Assembly (NCBI RefSeq): GCF_037482405.1
Contig: NZ_JBBHZZ010000004.1
Coordinates: forward strand, 248,001 to 312,000
Reading direction: 5' to 3'
DNA length: 64,000 nt
Source of the DNA: Pseudokineococcus marinus
Lineage (GTDB): Bacteria > Actinomycetota > Actinomycetes > Actinomycetales > Quadrisphaeraceae
Positions 34,500 to 44,658 of the stretch are shown here, piece by piece (within the stretch, counting starts at the first letter, position 1; every line of letters begins with the position of its first letter). The notes under the pieces are model-generated. The model made no database searches. It was given only the letters and a program-made list of their open reading frames with translations, and had not been told where the DNA came from. A program made the position numbers and the translations under genes.

Positions 34500-35704
34500 G
34501 CCCACACCTGCTCGAGGACGCGCAGGGTGTTGCCGCCGACGACCTTGCGGACCTCGTCGTCGGAGTACCCGTGCTGGACCAGCCAGCCGATGATGTTGCC
34601 CATGCCCTCGGCCGGGTTCTCGAGCCCGTCGACGTACTCCACGCGCGGGTGGTCGACGTGGCCGTGCGCCTGGCTGATGGAGAGGTTGGCGGTGAAGGCG
34701 TCGTGCAGGCCGACGTGGTCGCCGAAGAGGGTGTCCGGGCCGAAGCTCACGTGGTCGATGCCGACGAGGTCCACGCAGTAGGTGAAGTGGTCCATGACCG
34801 ACTCGAGGCTGTGGCGCGGGTGCGCCTCGGACAGCGTCGTGTGCGGCGCCGCCTCGATGCCGATGACGCCGCCCCGCTCGGCGCACGCGCGGATGACCTC
34901 GTCGGGCTTCATGCGGTTGGTCGGCCACACGCTGCGGGCCCCGGCGTGGGTGATGAAGACGGGGACGCGGGAGCGCTCGATGGTGTCGAGGCTCGTGCGG
35001 TCGCCGGAGTGGGAGACGTCGATGGCGATGCCGAGCTTGTTCATGCGGTCGACGGCGCGGTCGCCGAAGTACGTGAGGCCGCCGTCGCCGCGCTCCTTGA
35101 GCCCGCTGCCGAGCGTGTTGGCCTCGGAGTAGGCGATGCCCATCTGCCGGACGCCGAAGCCGTAGAGGACGTCGAGCCGGTCGACCTCGTTCTCGATCAT
35201 CGTCGCCGCCTCGAGGGCGAAGACGTGCGCGATCCGGCCGGTCGCGTGGGCCTCCTCGATGTCGGCGAGGGTCTCGCCCTTGACGACGAAGTCCTGGTGC
35301 GCCAGGTCGGCCATGCGCACGCCCAGGTCGAACAGGACGTCCTGGTACTTCCACCCGGCGTCGCTGCTGATGCAGCACGTGCCGTCCATCCCGTTGTCGA
35401 AGACGGCGGTGAGCCCGGAGCGGGACAGGCCCTCGTAGCCGGTGGGCTCCCGGCCCTGGCGGATGTGCTCGCGCAGCTGGCCCATGTCCTCGGGGAAGAC
35501 CTGCACGTGCTCGTGCAGGGAGATGACCTTCTCCGTCTCGAGCAGCCGGCGGGCGCGCTCGGCCTGCTCGGTGGTGAGGTCCAGGCCGGTGTAGGCCGGG
35601 ACGCGCCCGAGCTGGGCGGCGTAGGCGAACTCGCGGTAGTCGGTGCCGGGCTCCAGGTACTCGTACGCGGTGTACCCGGTGTAGCGCTTGGCGGGGTCGA
35701 GCAC
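34496..35704 (-). CDS. Membrane-dipeptidase-like (M19) hydrolase with atypical first ligand pair
   Basis: The product is 402 aa. An M19 barrel is indicated by VFALEAATM (bridging Glu), AIDVSHSGDR and FITHAGARSVW (His ligands), and GGVIGIEAAPH. The usual HxD ligand pair near the start is replaced by HEH in SLHEHVQVF. Family members cleave dipeptides, including D-amino-acid or beta-lactam-like ones. There is no signal peptide, so it is probably cytosolic. GTG at 35704 has GAGGAG eight bases upstream. First gene of the operon M19, binding protein, DppB, DppC, M24, followed by iminopeptidase and Lrp genes. Confidence 0.85.
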   Translation of the reverse strand: MLDPAKRYTGYTAYEYLEPGTDYREFAYAAQLGRVPAYTGLDLTTEQAERARRLLETEKVISLHEHVQVFPEDMGQLREHIRQGREPTGYEGLSRSGLTAVFDNGMDGTCCISSDAGWKYQDVLFDLGVRMADLAHQDFVVKGETLADIEEAHATGRIAHVFALEAATMIENEVDRLDVLYGFGVRQMGIAYSEANTLGSGLKERGDGGLTYFGDRAVDRMNKLGIAIDVSHSGDRTSLDTIERSRVPVFITHAGARSVWPTNRMKPDEVIRACAERGGVIGIEAAPHTTLSEAHPRHSLESVMDHFTYCVDLVGIDHVSFGPDTLFGDHVGLHDAFTANLSISQAHGHVDHPRVEYVDGLENPAEGMGNIIGWLVQHGYSDDEVRKVVGGNTLRVLEQVWA

Positions 35705-36020
35705 GGGGCGGCTCCTCGGTCGGGGGGCTGGGGTCGGGGGGGCTCGAGCGGGAGGCCGGGCGGGCGCCCGAGCGCGGCGGGACCGGCGGCGCCGTCGACG
35801 CCGACCCGGTGGGTGCGGTGAGTAGTCCGCCACGATCAGGCGCCGACGTCAAGGCCCGCGACACGATCCGGCGCGGGACTGGACGCATCGTTACTTCCCG
35901 GCAACACTCGTCGTGCACGATGGCGCGCGCCGGTGCGGACGCCGCCACCCCCGACGGCGGCGTCCGCACCTGCCGGCCCTCCGGCCGCACCCGATCCAGC
36001 CCCCGAGCCCAGGAGCAGCC
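35705..36020. promoter_or_regulatory. Divergent 316-bp intergenic region of the peptide-import cluster
   Basis: This is the longest gene-free stretch. It must hold the promoters of the M19 operon (minus) and of the two ATPase genes (plus). The left 120 bp is GC-rich with no clear signal. TCGTGCACGA (35911-35920) is a palindrome, and a 15-bp hairpin follows at 35932-35970. No small gene with ribosome-binding site was seen. Confidence 0.6.
35932..35970 (+). promoter_or_regulatory. Leader hairpin before the DppD-type ATPase
   Basis: A perfect 15-bp stem (GGTGCGGACGCCGCC and complement) with a 9-nt loop lies 50 bp before the ATPase start and just after the TCGTGCACGA palindrome. It could be an attenuator or an mRNA 5' structure. 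It is not between convergent genes, so a plain terminator role is less likely. Confidence 0.5.
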
Positions 36021-37070
36021 ATGACGGCCACGGCAGCAGCGGCGCCGGCCGCGACCCGCACCGACGCGCCCCTCCTGCGGGTGCGCGGCCTGCGCGTGGA
36101 GGTTGACGGGCACGGCGCGGGCGCGGAGCCCGTCGAGCTCGTGCGCGGCGTCGACCTCGACGTCGAGCGCGGCGAGCTCGTCGCCCTCCTCGGGGAGTCG
36201 GGGTCGGGCAAGTCCGTCACCGCCCGCGCCGTCCTGGGGCTGGACGCCCCGGGCATGCGGCGGACGGCCGAGGATTTGAGCCTCGCCGGCCTCGACCTGC
36301 GGGGCCTGTCCGAGCGCGAGCTGCGGCCGCTGCGCGGGGCGCGGATGGCGCTCGTCGTGCAGGACGCGCTCTCGGCCCTCAACCCCGTGCTCACCGTCGG
36401 GGACCAGATCGGCGAGCTCGTGCGCGTCCACACGGGCGCCTCGCGCCGGGCCGCGCGGGCCCGCGCCGTCGAGCTCCTCGGCCTCGTCGGCATCCCCGGC
36501 GCCGCGCAGCGCGTGCGCGACCACCCCCACCAGTTCTCCGGCGGCATGCGCCAGCGGATCCTCATCGCCATGGCGGTCGCCCTGGAGCCCGAGCTGCTCG
36601 TCGCCGACGAGCCGACGACGGCCCTCGACGTCACGGTGCAGGCCCAGGTCCTCGAGCTCCTCGACGGCCTGCGCCGCGAGCTCGGCATGGGCGTGCTCCT
36701 CATCACCCACGACCTCGGCGTCGTCAGCGAGGTGGCCGACCGCGTGGCCGTCATGTACGCGGGCCGCGTCGTCGAGTCCGGGCACGCCGACGACGTCCTC
36801 CTCGCCCCGGCGCACCCCTACACGCGCGCCCTGCTGGCCTCCGTGCCGCAGCCCGTCCGGGCCGCCGGGGGGCTCGCCACCATCCCCGGCTCGCCCCCGG
36901 TGCCGGCCCAGACGCCTCCCGGCTGCGCCTTCCACCCGCGCTGCGCGTGGGCCGTGGACCGCTGCGCGACCGAGGTGCCCGCGCCTCGGGCGCCCGGCCC
37001 GCCGCCTCCCACGGGGGTGCCCCGCACGAGCGCCTGCCTGCGGGCGGAGGAGGTGCTCCGTGGCCGCTGA
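36021..37070 (+). CDS. Peptide ABC transporter ATP-binding protein (DppD-type)
   Basis: This 349-aa protein has Walker A GESGSGKS, signature FSGGM, Walker B LLVADEPTTALD and the H-loop in LITHDLGVV. The C-terminal oligopeptide-transport domain includes HPYTRALLASVP and the cysteine-containing GCAFHPRCAWAVDRC that binds a [4Fe-4S] cluster in some relatives. ATG at 36021 has AGGAG upstream. It is divergent from the permease operon it most likely powers and overlaps the next ATPase by 11 bp. Confidence 0.93.
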   Translation: MTATAAAAPAATRTDAPLLRVRGLRVEVDGHGAGAEPVELVRGVDLDVERGELVALLGESGSGKSVTARAVLGLDAPGMRRTAEDLSLAGLDLRGLSERELRPLRGARMALVVQDALSALNPVLTVGDQIGELVRVHTGASRRAARARAVELLGLVGIPGAAQRVRDHPHQFSGGMRQRILIAMAVALEPELLVADEPTTALDVTVQAQVLELLDGLRRELGMGVLLITHDLGVVSEVADRVAVMYAGRVVESGHADDVLLAPAHPYTRALLASVPQPVRAAGGLATIPGSPPVPAQTPPGCAFHPRCAWAVDRCATEVPAPRAPGPPPPTGVPRTSACLRAEEVLRGR

Positions 37071-38112
37071 CACGACGACGGGGACCGCGGCCGGCACGGG
37101 GACCGGCGCCGGGCCCGACGACGGCGCGCTGCTGCGCGCGCGGGGCCTCGTGCGCCGCTACCCCGCGGGGCGCGCGGGCCTGCGCCGCCGGAGCGTCTCG
37201 GCCGTCGACGGCGTCGACCTCGACCTGAGAGCCGGCGAGGTCCTCGGCGTCGTGGGCGAGTCCGGCTGCGGCAAGTCCACGCTCGCGCGGATGCTCGTCG
37301 GCCTCGAGCGCCCCGACGCCGGGACCCTCGCCTACCGCGGCACCGACGTCACGCGGATGCGGCGGGCCGAGCACGCCGTCATGCGCCGCGGCGTCCAGAT
37401 GGTCTTCCAGGACCCGTACGCCTCCCTCGACCCGCGGATGACCGTCGAGCAGGTGGTGGCCGAGCCGCTCGCCGCCGCCCGCACGGGCACCCGGGCGGAC
37501 CGCCGCCGGCGCGCCGGGGAGCTGCTCGAGCTCGTCGGGCTCTCGGCCGGGATGCTGGGGCGCTACCCCCACCAGTTCTCCGGAGGGCAGCGCCAGCGCA
37601 TCGGCATCGCCCGCGGCCTGGCCCTCGAGCCGTCCGTCCTCGTCTGCGACGAGCCCGTCTCGGCGCTCGACGTCTCCGTCCAGGCCCAGGTGGTCAACCT
37701 CCTGGGGCGGCTGCGCGACGAGCTGGGTCTGGCGGTCGTCTTCATCGCCCACGACCTCTCGGTCGTGCGCCACGTCGCCGACCGGGTCGCCGTCATGTAC
37801 CTCGGGCGCGTCGCCGAGGTCGGCGGGGCGGACCGGGTCTTCGACGCCCCCGCCCACCCCTACACGCGGGCGCTGCTGTCGGCCTCGCCGTCGGTCGACC
37901 GCGCCCAGCGGGGGCGCCTCGGCCGGCGGGAGGTGCTGCGCGGCGAGCCGCCCTCGCCGGCCGACCCGCCCAGCGGCTGCCGCTTCCGCACCCGCTGCGC
38001 GCTCGCCGTCGACCGGTGCGCGCACGAGCAGCCGCTGCTGCGCCTCGCCGCGGGCGACGACCCCGCGCGCACCGTCGCCTGCCACCGCGCGGAGGAGGTG
38101 CTCACCGGCTGA
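37060..38112 (+). CDS. Peptide ABC transporter ATP-binding protein (DppF-type)
   Basis: This 350-aa protein has Walker A GESGCGKS, signature FSGGQ, Walker B VLVCDEPVSALD, and C-terminal HPYTRALLSASP with GCRFRTRCALAVDRC. GTG at 37060 lies inside the end of the upstream ATPase, with GGAGGAGG just ahead, so translation is coupled. It forms the second ATPase subunit of the importer. Confidence 0.93.
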   Translation: MAADTTTGTAAGTGTGAGPDDGALLRARGLVRRYPAGRAGLRRRSVSAVDGVDLDLRAGEVLGVVGESGCGKSTLARMLVGLERPDAGTLAYRGTDVTRMRRAEHAVMRRGVQMVFQDPYASLDPRMTVEQVVAEPLAAARTGTRADRRRRAGELLELVGLSAGMLGRYPHQFSGGQRQRIGIARGLALEPSVLVCDEPVSALDVSVQAQVVNLLGRLRDELGLAVVFIAHDLSVVRHVADRVAVMYLGRVAEVGGADRVFDAPAHPYTRALLSASPSVDRAQRGRLGRREVLRGEPPSPADPPSGCRFRTRCALAVDRCAHEQPLLRLAAGDDPARTVACHRAEEVLTG

Positions 38113-38175
38113 CCCGGCGGGGCGGCTGCGGGGTGGCGCCGCCGCGCGCTCCCGGCCCTGCCCCATCCTGGGCGG

Positions 38176-39981
<1,806 letters not shown>

Positions 39982-39995
39982 GCGCCTGCCGAGCA

Positions 39996-40032
39996 CCGTG
40001 CTGGACGGCGTCGACGACGCCGTCCGGCACGG
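39996..40032 (+). terminator. Terminator of the GH15 gene
   Basis: A 17-bp stem with one G-U pair and a GAC loop starts 14 bp after the stop; the right arm ends 21 bp before the CCTATAGG operator of the next operon. Confidence 0.75.
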
Positions 40033-40053
40033 GCCCGCCGCTGGCGTCGGGGC

Positions 40054-40068
40054 GATGCCTATAGGATC
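40054..40068. promoter_or_regulatory. Operator-like site 1 of the C4 block (before the kinase)
   Basis: GATGCCTATAGGATC contains the perfect palindrome CCTATAGG with GAT/ATC flanks. It lies 56 bp before the kinase ATG. The same core occurs upstream of pdxA2 and, diverged by one base, between the AEC and GntR genes. TATAGG may also act as a -10 element. Confidence 0.6.
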
Positions 40069-40124
40069 TACGCGGCGAGGGCGCCGGGTGCGGCGCCGCA
40101 CCTCGACGGACCGACGGAGGTCCC

Positions 40125-41876
40125 ATGACGCAGCTGGTGAACCACCCCGACCGCTTCGCCGACGAGGCCGTCGACGGCCTCGTCGCCGCCCACCCCGGCC
40201 GGCTGCGCCGCTGCCGCGGCGGCGTCGTGCGCGCCGACCCGCTCCCCGAGGGCGCCGTGGCCGTCGTCCTCGGCGGGGGCAGCGGCCACCACCCCGCCTT
40301 CGCCGGCTGGGTCGGCGACGGCTTCGCCGCAGGGGCGGCGTGCGGCGGCGTGTTCGCCTCCCCCTCGGCCCGCCAGATCCGCTCGGTCGCCCTGGCCGCC
40401 CACGCCGGTGGCGGCGTCCTGCTCGGCTACGGGCGCTACGCCGGCGACGTCCTGCACTTCGGGCTGGCCGCCGAGATGCTGCGCGCCGAGGGCGTCGACG
40501 TGCGCGAGGTGGCGGTCGGGGACGACGTCGCCTCCGCCCCGCCGGAGGAGGCGCACCGGCGCCGGGGCATCGCGGGTGACCTCGTCGTGCTCAAGGTGGC
40601 CGGCGCGGCCGCCGCGGCCGGGCTCCCCCTCGACGCCGTCGAGGCCCTCGCCCACCGGGCGGACGCGCGCACGCGCACGCTCGGCGTCGCGCTCTCCGGC
40701 TGCACGCTCCCGGGGTCGCGCGACCCCCTCTTCTCCGTGCCCCGCGGCCGCATGGGGGTCGGTCTCGGCATCCACGGGGAGCCGGGGCTCGAGGAGCGCG
40801 AGCTCGGGACCGCCGACGAGGTGGCCGACCTCCTGCTCGACGGGGTGCTGGCCGAGGAGCCGGCCCGCGGCGAGGGGCGCCAGGGCTACCGGGGCCGGGT
40901 CGCCGTCCTCGTCAACGGGCTCGGCGGCTCGGCCCGCGAGGAGCTGCTCGTCCTCCACCGCCGCGTCGACGAGCGCCTGCGCGCCGCCGGCCTCGTGCCC
41001 GTGCGCCCGGAGGTGGGCGAGCACGTCACGAGCCTCGACATGGTCGGCGCCTCGCTGACCCTCTGCTTCCTCGACGACGAGCTCGAGGAGCACTGGCGCG
41101 CCGCCTGCGACGCGCCGACCTACCGCCGCGCCGCCGTCCCCGCCGAGGTGACGGCGCTCGAGCCGGTCCCGGACCGCGACGAGGACGCCCCGCCGGGGCC
41201 GGCCGCCGAGGGCTCCCGCGCCGCGGCGGACCGGGCGGCCGCGGGCGTCGAGGCGGCGCGGGACGTCGTCGTGGCGGCCGCCGACCGGCTCGGCGAGGTC
41301 GACGCCGTCGCCGGGGACGGCGACCACGGCATCGGGATGGCCCGCGGGCTGCGGGCGGCCGCCGGCGCGGCCCGCGCGGCCGTCGACGCGCGCGCGGGCG
41401 CCGGCACGACGCTGGCGCGCGCGGGCGAGGCGTGGGCCGAGGGCGCCGGGGGCACGTCGGGGGCGCTGTGGGGGGCGGCCCTCACGGCGGCGGGCGCCGC
41501 GCTGGGCGACGACGCCGCGCCGGGGGACGAGGACGTCGTCGCCGCCGTGCGCGCCGGGGCCGACGCCGTCCTGCGGCTGGGCGGCGCCCGCCCGGGGGAC
41601 AAGACGATGGTCGACGCGCTCGTGCCCTTCGTGGAGGCCCTCGGGGCCGGCGAGGGCCCGCTGCCGGAGCGGTGGCGCGCCGCGGCGCGCACGGCGGCCG
41701 ACGCGGCGCAGGCGACGGCGGGGACGTCGGCCGCGATGGGGCGCGCCCGCACCCACGGCGACCGCAGCCTCGGCACGCCCGACGCGGGCGCGCTCTCCCT
41801 CGGGCTCGTCGTGCGCGCGGTCGTCGGGGACCTCGCGCCCGCCGACGCCGCCGCGGCCGCGGGGGCCCGGCCGTGA
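40125..41876 (+). CDS. DhaK-DhaL fusion kinase (dihydroxyacetone/erythrulose kinase type)
   Basis: The product is 583 aa. The DhaK domain (1-330) has GGGSGHHPAFAG, GYGRYAGD and H217 in GIHGEPG, which binds the ketose covalently in relatives. The DhaL domain (about 355-583) has DGDHGIGMARG (Mg-ATP Asp cluster), GGTSGALWG and GDKTMVDAL. It is therefore a complete ATP-dependent ketose kinase. Mycobacterial relatives include erythrulose kinases, and the following TIM-family gene fits that role better than glycerol metabolism. ATG at 40125 has CGGAGG four bases upstream. Confidence 0.9.
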   Translation: MTQLVNHPDRFADEAVDGLVAAHPGRLRRCRGGVVRADPLPEGAVAVVLGGGSGHHPAFAGWVGDGFAAGAACGGVFASPSARQIRSVALAAHAGGGVLLGYGRYAGDVLHFGLAAEMLRAEGVDVREVAVGDDVASAPPEEAHRRRGIAGDLVVLKVAGAAAAAGLPLDAVEALAHRADARTRTLGVALSGCTLPGSRDPLFSVPRGRMGVGLGIHGEPGLEERELGTADEVADLLLDGVLAEEPARGEGRQGYRGRVAVLVNGLGGSAREELLVLHRRVDERLRAAGLVPVRPEVGEHVTSLDMVGASLTLCFLDDELEEHWRAACDAPTYRRAAVPAEVTALEPVPDRDEDAPPGPAAEGSRAAADRAAAGVEAARDVVVAAADRLGEVDAVAGDGDHGIGMARGLRAAAGAARAAVDARAGAGTTLARAGEAWAEGAGGTSGALWGAALTAAGAALGDDAAPGDEDVVAAVRAGADAVLRLGGARPGDKTMVDALVPFVEALGAGEGPLPERWRAAARTAADAAQATAGTSAAMGRARTHGDRSLGTPDAGALSLGLVVRAVVGDLAPADAAAAAGARP

Positions 41877-42727
41877 GCCCCGACCCGGGCCAGGGCGCCG
41901 GCCCGGCCGGCGGCGACGCGCCGGCCGTCGCGCTGCCGGAGCGCGGGACCCGCTGGATCGGCACGAGCTGGAAGATGACCAAGACCCGGGCCGAGGGCCT
42001 GGCGTGGGCGCGCGGCCTCGTCGACGGCCTCGCCGCGCGCGGGCGCGCCCCCGGGGCCGCGGCCGGGCCGGACGCGCCGCAGGTCTTCGTCGTCCCGCCC
42101 GCCACGGCCCTGGCCGAGGTGTCCGCCCTGCTCGCGGGCGAGGCGCCGCACGTGCTCGTCGGGGCCCAGGACGCCCACTGGGAGGACGCCGGCGCCTGGA
42201 CGGGCGAGCTGTCCGTGCCGCAGGTGGCGGACGCGGGCGCCCGCCTCGTCGAGATCGGCCACTCGGAGCGGCGCGAGCACTTCGGCGACACCGACGAGCG
42301 CGTCGCCCTCAAGGTCCGGGCCGCCCTGCGGCACGGTCTCGTGCCGCTGCTGTGCGTCGGGGAGACCACCGCGGTGCGCTCCTCCGGGCGGCACGCCGCG
42401 CACGTCGCCGACCAGGTGCGCAGCGCCGTGGACGGGCTCGACCCCGCGGACGCGGTGCGCGTCGTCGTCGCCTACGAGCCGGTGTGGGCCATCGGCGCCG
42501 GAGGCCGCCGGGCGCGGGCCGAGGAGGTCGCGGAGGTCGTCGAGCCGCTCGTCGCGGACCTCGGGGACCGCGTGGCCGGCGTGCTCTTCGGCGGCTCGGT
42601 CGACGTGGCCGGCGCACCGGACCTGCTGGCCGTCCCGGGGGTCGACGGCCTCTTCGTCGGCCGCGCGGCGTGGGACGTCGAGGGCTTCCTGCGCCTCGTC
42701 GACGTCGTCACGGGCGCCGGCCGCTGA
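41873..42727 (+). CDS. Triose-phosphate-isomerase-family protein (erythrulose-phosphate isomerase type)
   Basis: This 284-aa protein has all TIM catalytic residues: K34 in GTSWKMTK, H130 in EIGHSERR and E202 in AYEPVWAIG. The N-terminal GTSWKMTK rather than NWKMN, and coupling to a DhaKL kinase, are typical of the branch including L-erythrulose-1-phosphate isomerase and related C4 enzymes rather than glycolytic TIM. GTG at 41873 overlaps the kinase stop (GTGA). Substrate assignment is inference. Confidence 0.87.
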   Translation: MSPDPGQGAGPAGGDAPAVALPERGTRWIGTSWKMTKTRAEGLAWARGLVDGLAARGRAPGAAAGPDAPQVFVVPPATALAEVSALLAGEAPHVLVGAQDAHWEDAGAWTGELSVPQVADAGARLVEIGHSERREHFGDTDERVALKVRAALRHGLVPLLCVGETTAVRSSGRHAAHVADQVRSAVDGLDPADAVRVVVAYEPVWAIGAGGRRARAEEVAEVVEPLVADLGDRVAGVLFGGSVDVAGAPDLLAVPGVDGLFVGRAAWDVEGFLRLVDVVTGAGR

Positions 42728-42746
42728 GGCGTCACCCGAGCAGGCG

Positions 42747-43676
42747 TCAGCCGAGCAGGGCGGACAGGCCGACCATGACGGGGACGGAGACCAGCGTCGT
42801 CGTCGAGATGGCGTCGCGGGCCGTCAGCAGGGCCCGGCCGGTGTCGTAGCGGGCGGCGACGACGAAGACGTTCTGGGCCGTCGGCAGGGCCGAGATGACG
42901 GCCGCGGCGAGGACGTCGCCCGGGGGCAGCCCCAGCACGGGCCCGGCGACGAGCAGGGCGACGCCGGGCTGCACGAGCGTCTTCAGCGCCGTGACGACCG
43001 CGAGCTCGGGCGCGGACGTCCCGCGCCCGGGCAGCGGGCCGAGGCGCAGCGACACCCCGAAGGCCAGGAGCATCGTCGGGACGGCCATGTCGGCCACGAG
43101 CCCCAGGGGCGCGTCCAGCGCCACGGGCAGACGGAGCCCCGTGAGGTTGAGCGCGAGGCCGACGAGCGCCCCGACGGTGATGGGGTTGCGCAGCGGCGTC
43201 GTGAGGAGGCGGAGCACCGAGGGGCGCCGGTCGGCGGAGGCGCGGTCGAGCAGGGCGAGCGCCAGGGGCTGCAGGACGAGCATCTGCAGCAGCAGCACGG
43301 GCGCCATGAGCGCGGCGTCGCCGAGCACGTACGCGGCCACCGGGAGCCCGAGGTTCCCCGCGTTGACGTACCCCGTGCAGAGCACGCCGACGACCCCACC
43401 GGTGAGGTCCCGACGGAGGACCCAGCGGGCGAGGCAGGCGTACGTGGTCGCCGTGACGAGCACCCCCGCGGCGATCGCGGCGACGTAGCCGGTGAACAGG
43501 CGCGAGATGTCGGCCTCGGCGAGGACGACGACCATGAGCGCGGGGTTCGCGACCGTGAAGGCGACGCGGGACAGGACGCGCTGCCCGCCCTCGTCGACCA
43601 CGCGCAGGTGCGCCACGAGCGCACCGACGGCGATGACGAGGAGGATGGTGGCGAAGCCGTCGACGACGCCCTGCAC
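42747..43676 (-). CDS. AEC-family (auxin efflux carrier-like) transporter
   Basis: The product is 309 aa with about ten hydrophobic segments. Marks are NPALMVVVLA in helix 2, NAGNLGLPVAAYVLG in the middle and the late SALPTAQNVFVVAARYDTG, all AEC/malonate-transporter-like. GTG at 43676 has GGGAG six bases upstream. It converges on the isomerase gene with 19 bp between and is divergent from the GntR gene. It probably moves an organic acid or polyol-derived compound; direction is unknown. Confidence 0.88.
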   Translation of the reverse strand: MQGVVDGFATILLVIAVGALVAHLRVVDEGGQRVLSRVAFTVANPALMVVVLAEADISRLFTGYVAAIAAGVLVTATTYACLARWVLRRDLTGGVVGVLCTGYVNAGNLGLPVAAYVLGDAALMAPVLLLQMLVLQPLALALLDRASADRRPSVLRLLTTPLRNPITVGALVGLALNLTGLRLPVALDAPLGLVADMAVPTMLLAFGVSLRLGPLPGRGTSAPELAVVTALKTLVQPGVALLVAGPVLGLPPGDVLAAAVISALPTAQNVFVVAARYDTGRALLTARDAISTTTLVSVPVMVGLSALLG

Positions 43677-43711
43677 TCGTGCTCCCGTCCTCGCCGCTGC
43701 GGACCCGCGTG

Positions 43712-43725
43712 GATCCTAGAGGATG
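43712..43725. promoter_or_regulatory. Operator-like site 3 of the C4 block (AEC/GntR divergent promoter)
   Basis: GATCCTAGAGGATG is a near-palindrome matching GATCCTATAGGATC at all but two positions. It is almost centred in the 83-bp divergent gap, 35 bp from the AEC start and 34 bp from the GntR start. Confidence 0.6.
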
Positions 43726-43759
43726 TCGGGTGGCCGACGGCGTCGTTACCCTCCGTCCC

Positions 43760-44494
43760 GTGACCCACGTGAACGCCCCTCGCACCTCCGGGGCGCTGCG
43801 TCGCCAGCTGCTGCGCGACGAGGTCTACGACGCCCTCCTCGACATGCTGCTGGAGCAGCGGCTCGCCCCCGGCGGGTCGCTGAGCATCGACGGGCTGGCG
43901 CGCGAGCTGGGCGTCTCCCCGACCCCCGTGCGGGAGGCGCTCGTCTTCCTCGAGCACACGGGGCTCGTCGTCCGCACCGCGCTCAAGGGGTACGCGGTGG
44001 CGCCGCACCCCTCCGCCGACCAGCTCGAGGAGCTCGTGGACGCCCGCGCCGTCCTGGAGACGGAAGCGCTCCGGCGGGCCGCCGGGCGCGCCGAGCTCCT
44101 CCCCCCGCTGCGCGCCGCGCACACGGCGCACCTCGCGGCCGCGACGGCGATGGTGGCGGCCTGGACGCCCGAGGCCCCGCCGCCGGCGGCGGTGATGCGC
44201 CAGTACTTCGAGGCGGACTGGGCCTTCCACCTGACCATCGCCGAGGCCTCCGGCAACCGGTACCTCCGCGACATGCTCCAGGGGCTGGGCGCCCACCTGC
44301 ACCGCCTCGTGCAGAGCGCGGGGCGCGGCGTCACCGACTGGCAGGCGGCGCTGGAGGAGCACGGGCGGGTCCTCGCCGACCTCGAGCGCGGGGACGCCGA
44401 CGCCGCCGTGCGCGCGATGGCCGACCACCTCGCCGGCGTGCGACGGCGGGCGGTCGCGGACGCCCGCGACGGCGCCCCGGCCGACCGCTCCTGA
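43760..44494 (+). CDS. GntR-family regulator with FCD domain
   Basis: The product is 244 aa. The winged helix spans about residues 10-80 (RRQLLRDEVYDALLDMLLEQ, RELGVSPTPVREALVFLEHTGLV), and the all-helical FCD domain follows, with metal or ligand positions in ELVDARAVLETEALRRAA, DWAFHLTIAEASGNRYL and LEEHGRVLADLERGD. FCD regulators respond to sugar acids or carboxylates. GTG at 43760 has little leader; GTG at 43769 is possible. It likely controls the whole surrounding block through the GATCCTATAGGATC sites. Confidence 0.9.
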   Translation: MTHVNAPRTSGALRRQLLRDEVYDALLDMLLEQRLAPGGSLSIDGLARELGVSPTPVREALVFLEHTGLVVRTALKGYAVAPHPSADQLEELVDARAVLETEALRRAAGRAELLPPLRAAHTAHLAAATAMVAAWTPEAPPPAAVMRQYFEADWAFHLTIAEASGNRYLRDMLQGLGAHLHRLVQSAGRGVTDWQAALEEHGRVLADLERGDADAAVRAMADHLAGVRRRAVADARDGAPADRS

Positions 44495-44580
44495 CGCGCG
44501 CCGGCACCGCCCGGGCCCGGGGGACGCGCGAGCCGTCGGTCACGAGAGCGTGACGATCGCCCCCGCCCGACGACCGGCCG

Positions 44581-44610
44581 TTGCCACATCGCCCCTCGAA
44601 CGCCTACCGT
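44581..44610 (+). promoter_or_regulatory. Promoter of the pdxA2-tct operon
   Basis: TTGCCA (44581-44586) and TACCGT (44605-44610) are separated by 18 bp. Transcription should start near 44617, inside operator site 2, which would let a repressor block initiation. Confidence 0.5.
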
Positions 44611-44613
44611 CGA

Positions 44614-44626
44614 GGCTATAGGATCT
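44614..44626. promoter_or_regulatory. Operator-like site 2 of the C4 block (before pdxA2)
   Basis: GGCTATAGGATCT shares the eleven-base string CTATAGGATCT with site 1. Only the right half-site is perfect. It overlaps the predicted transcription start, 32 bp before the pdxA2 ATG. Confidence 0.6.
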
Positions 44627-44658
44627 GTGATCTTCCCCGGCAGGAGGCGACGACGCCC

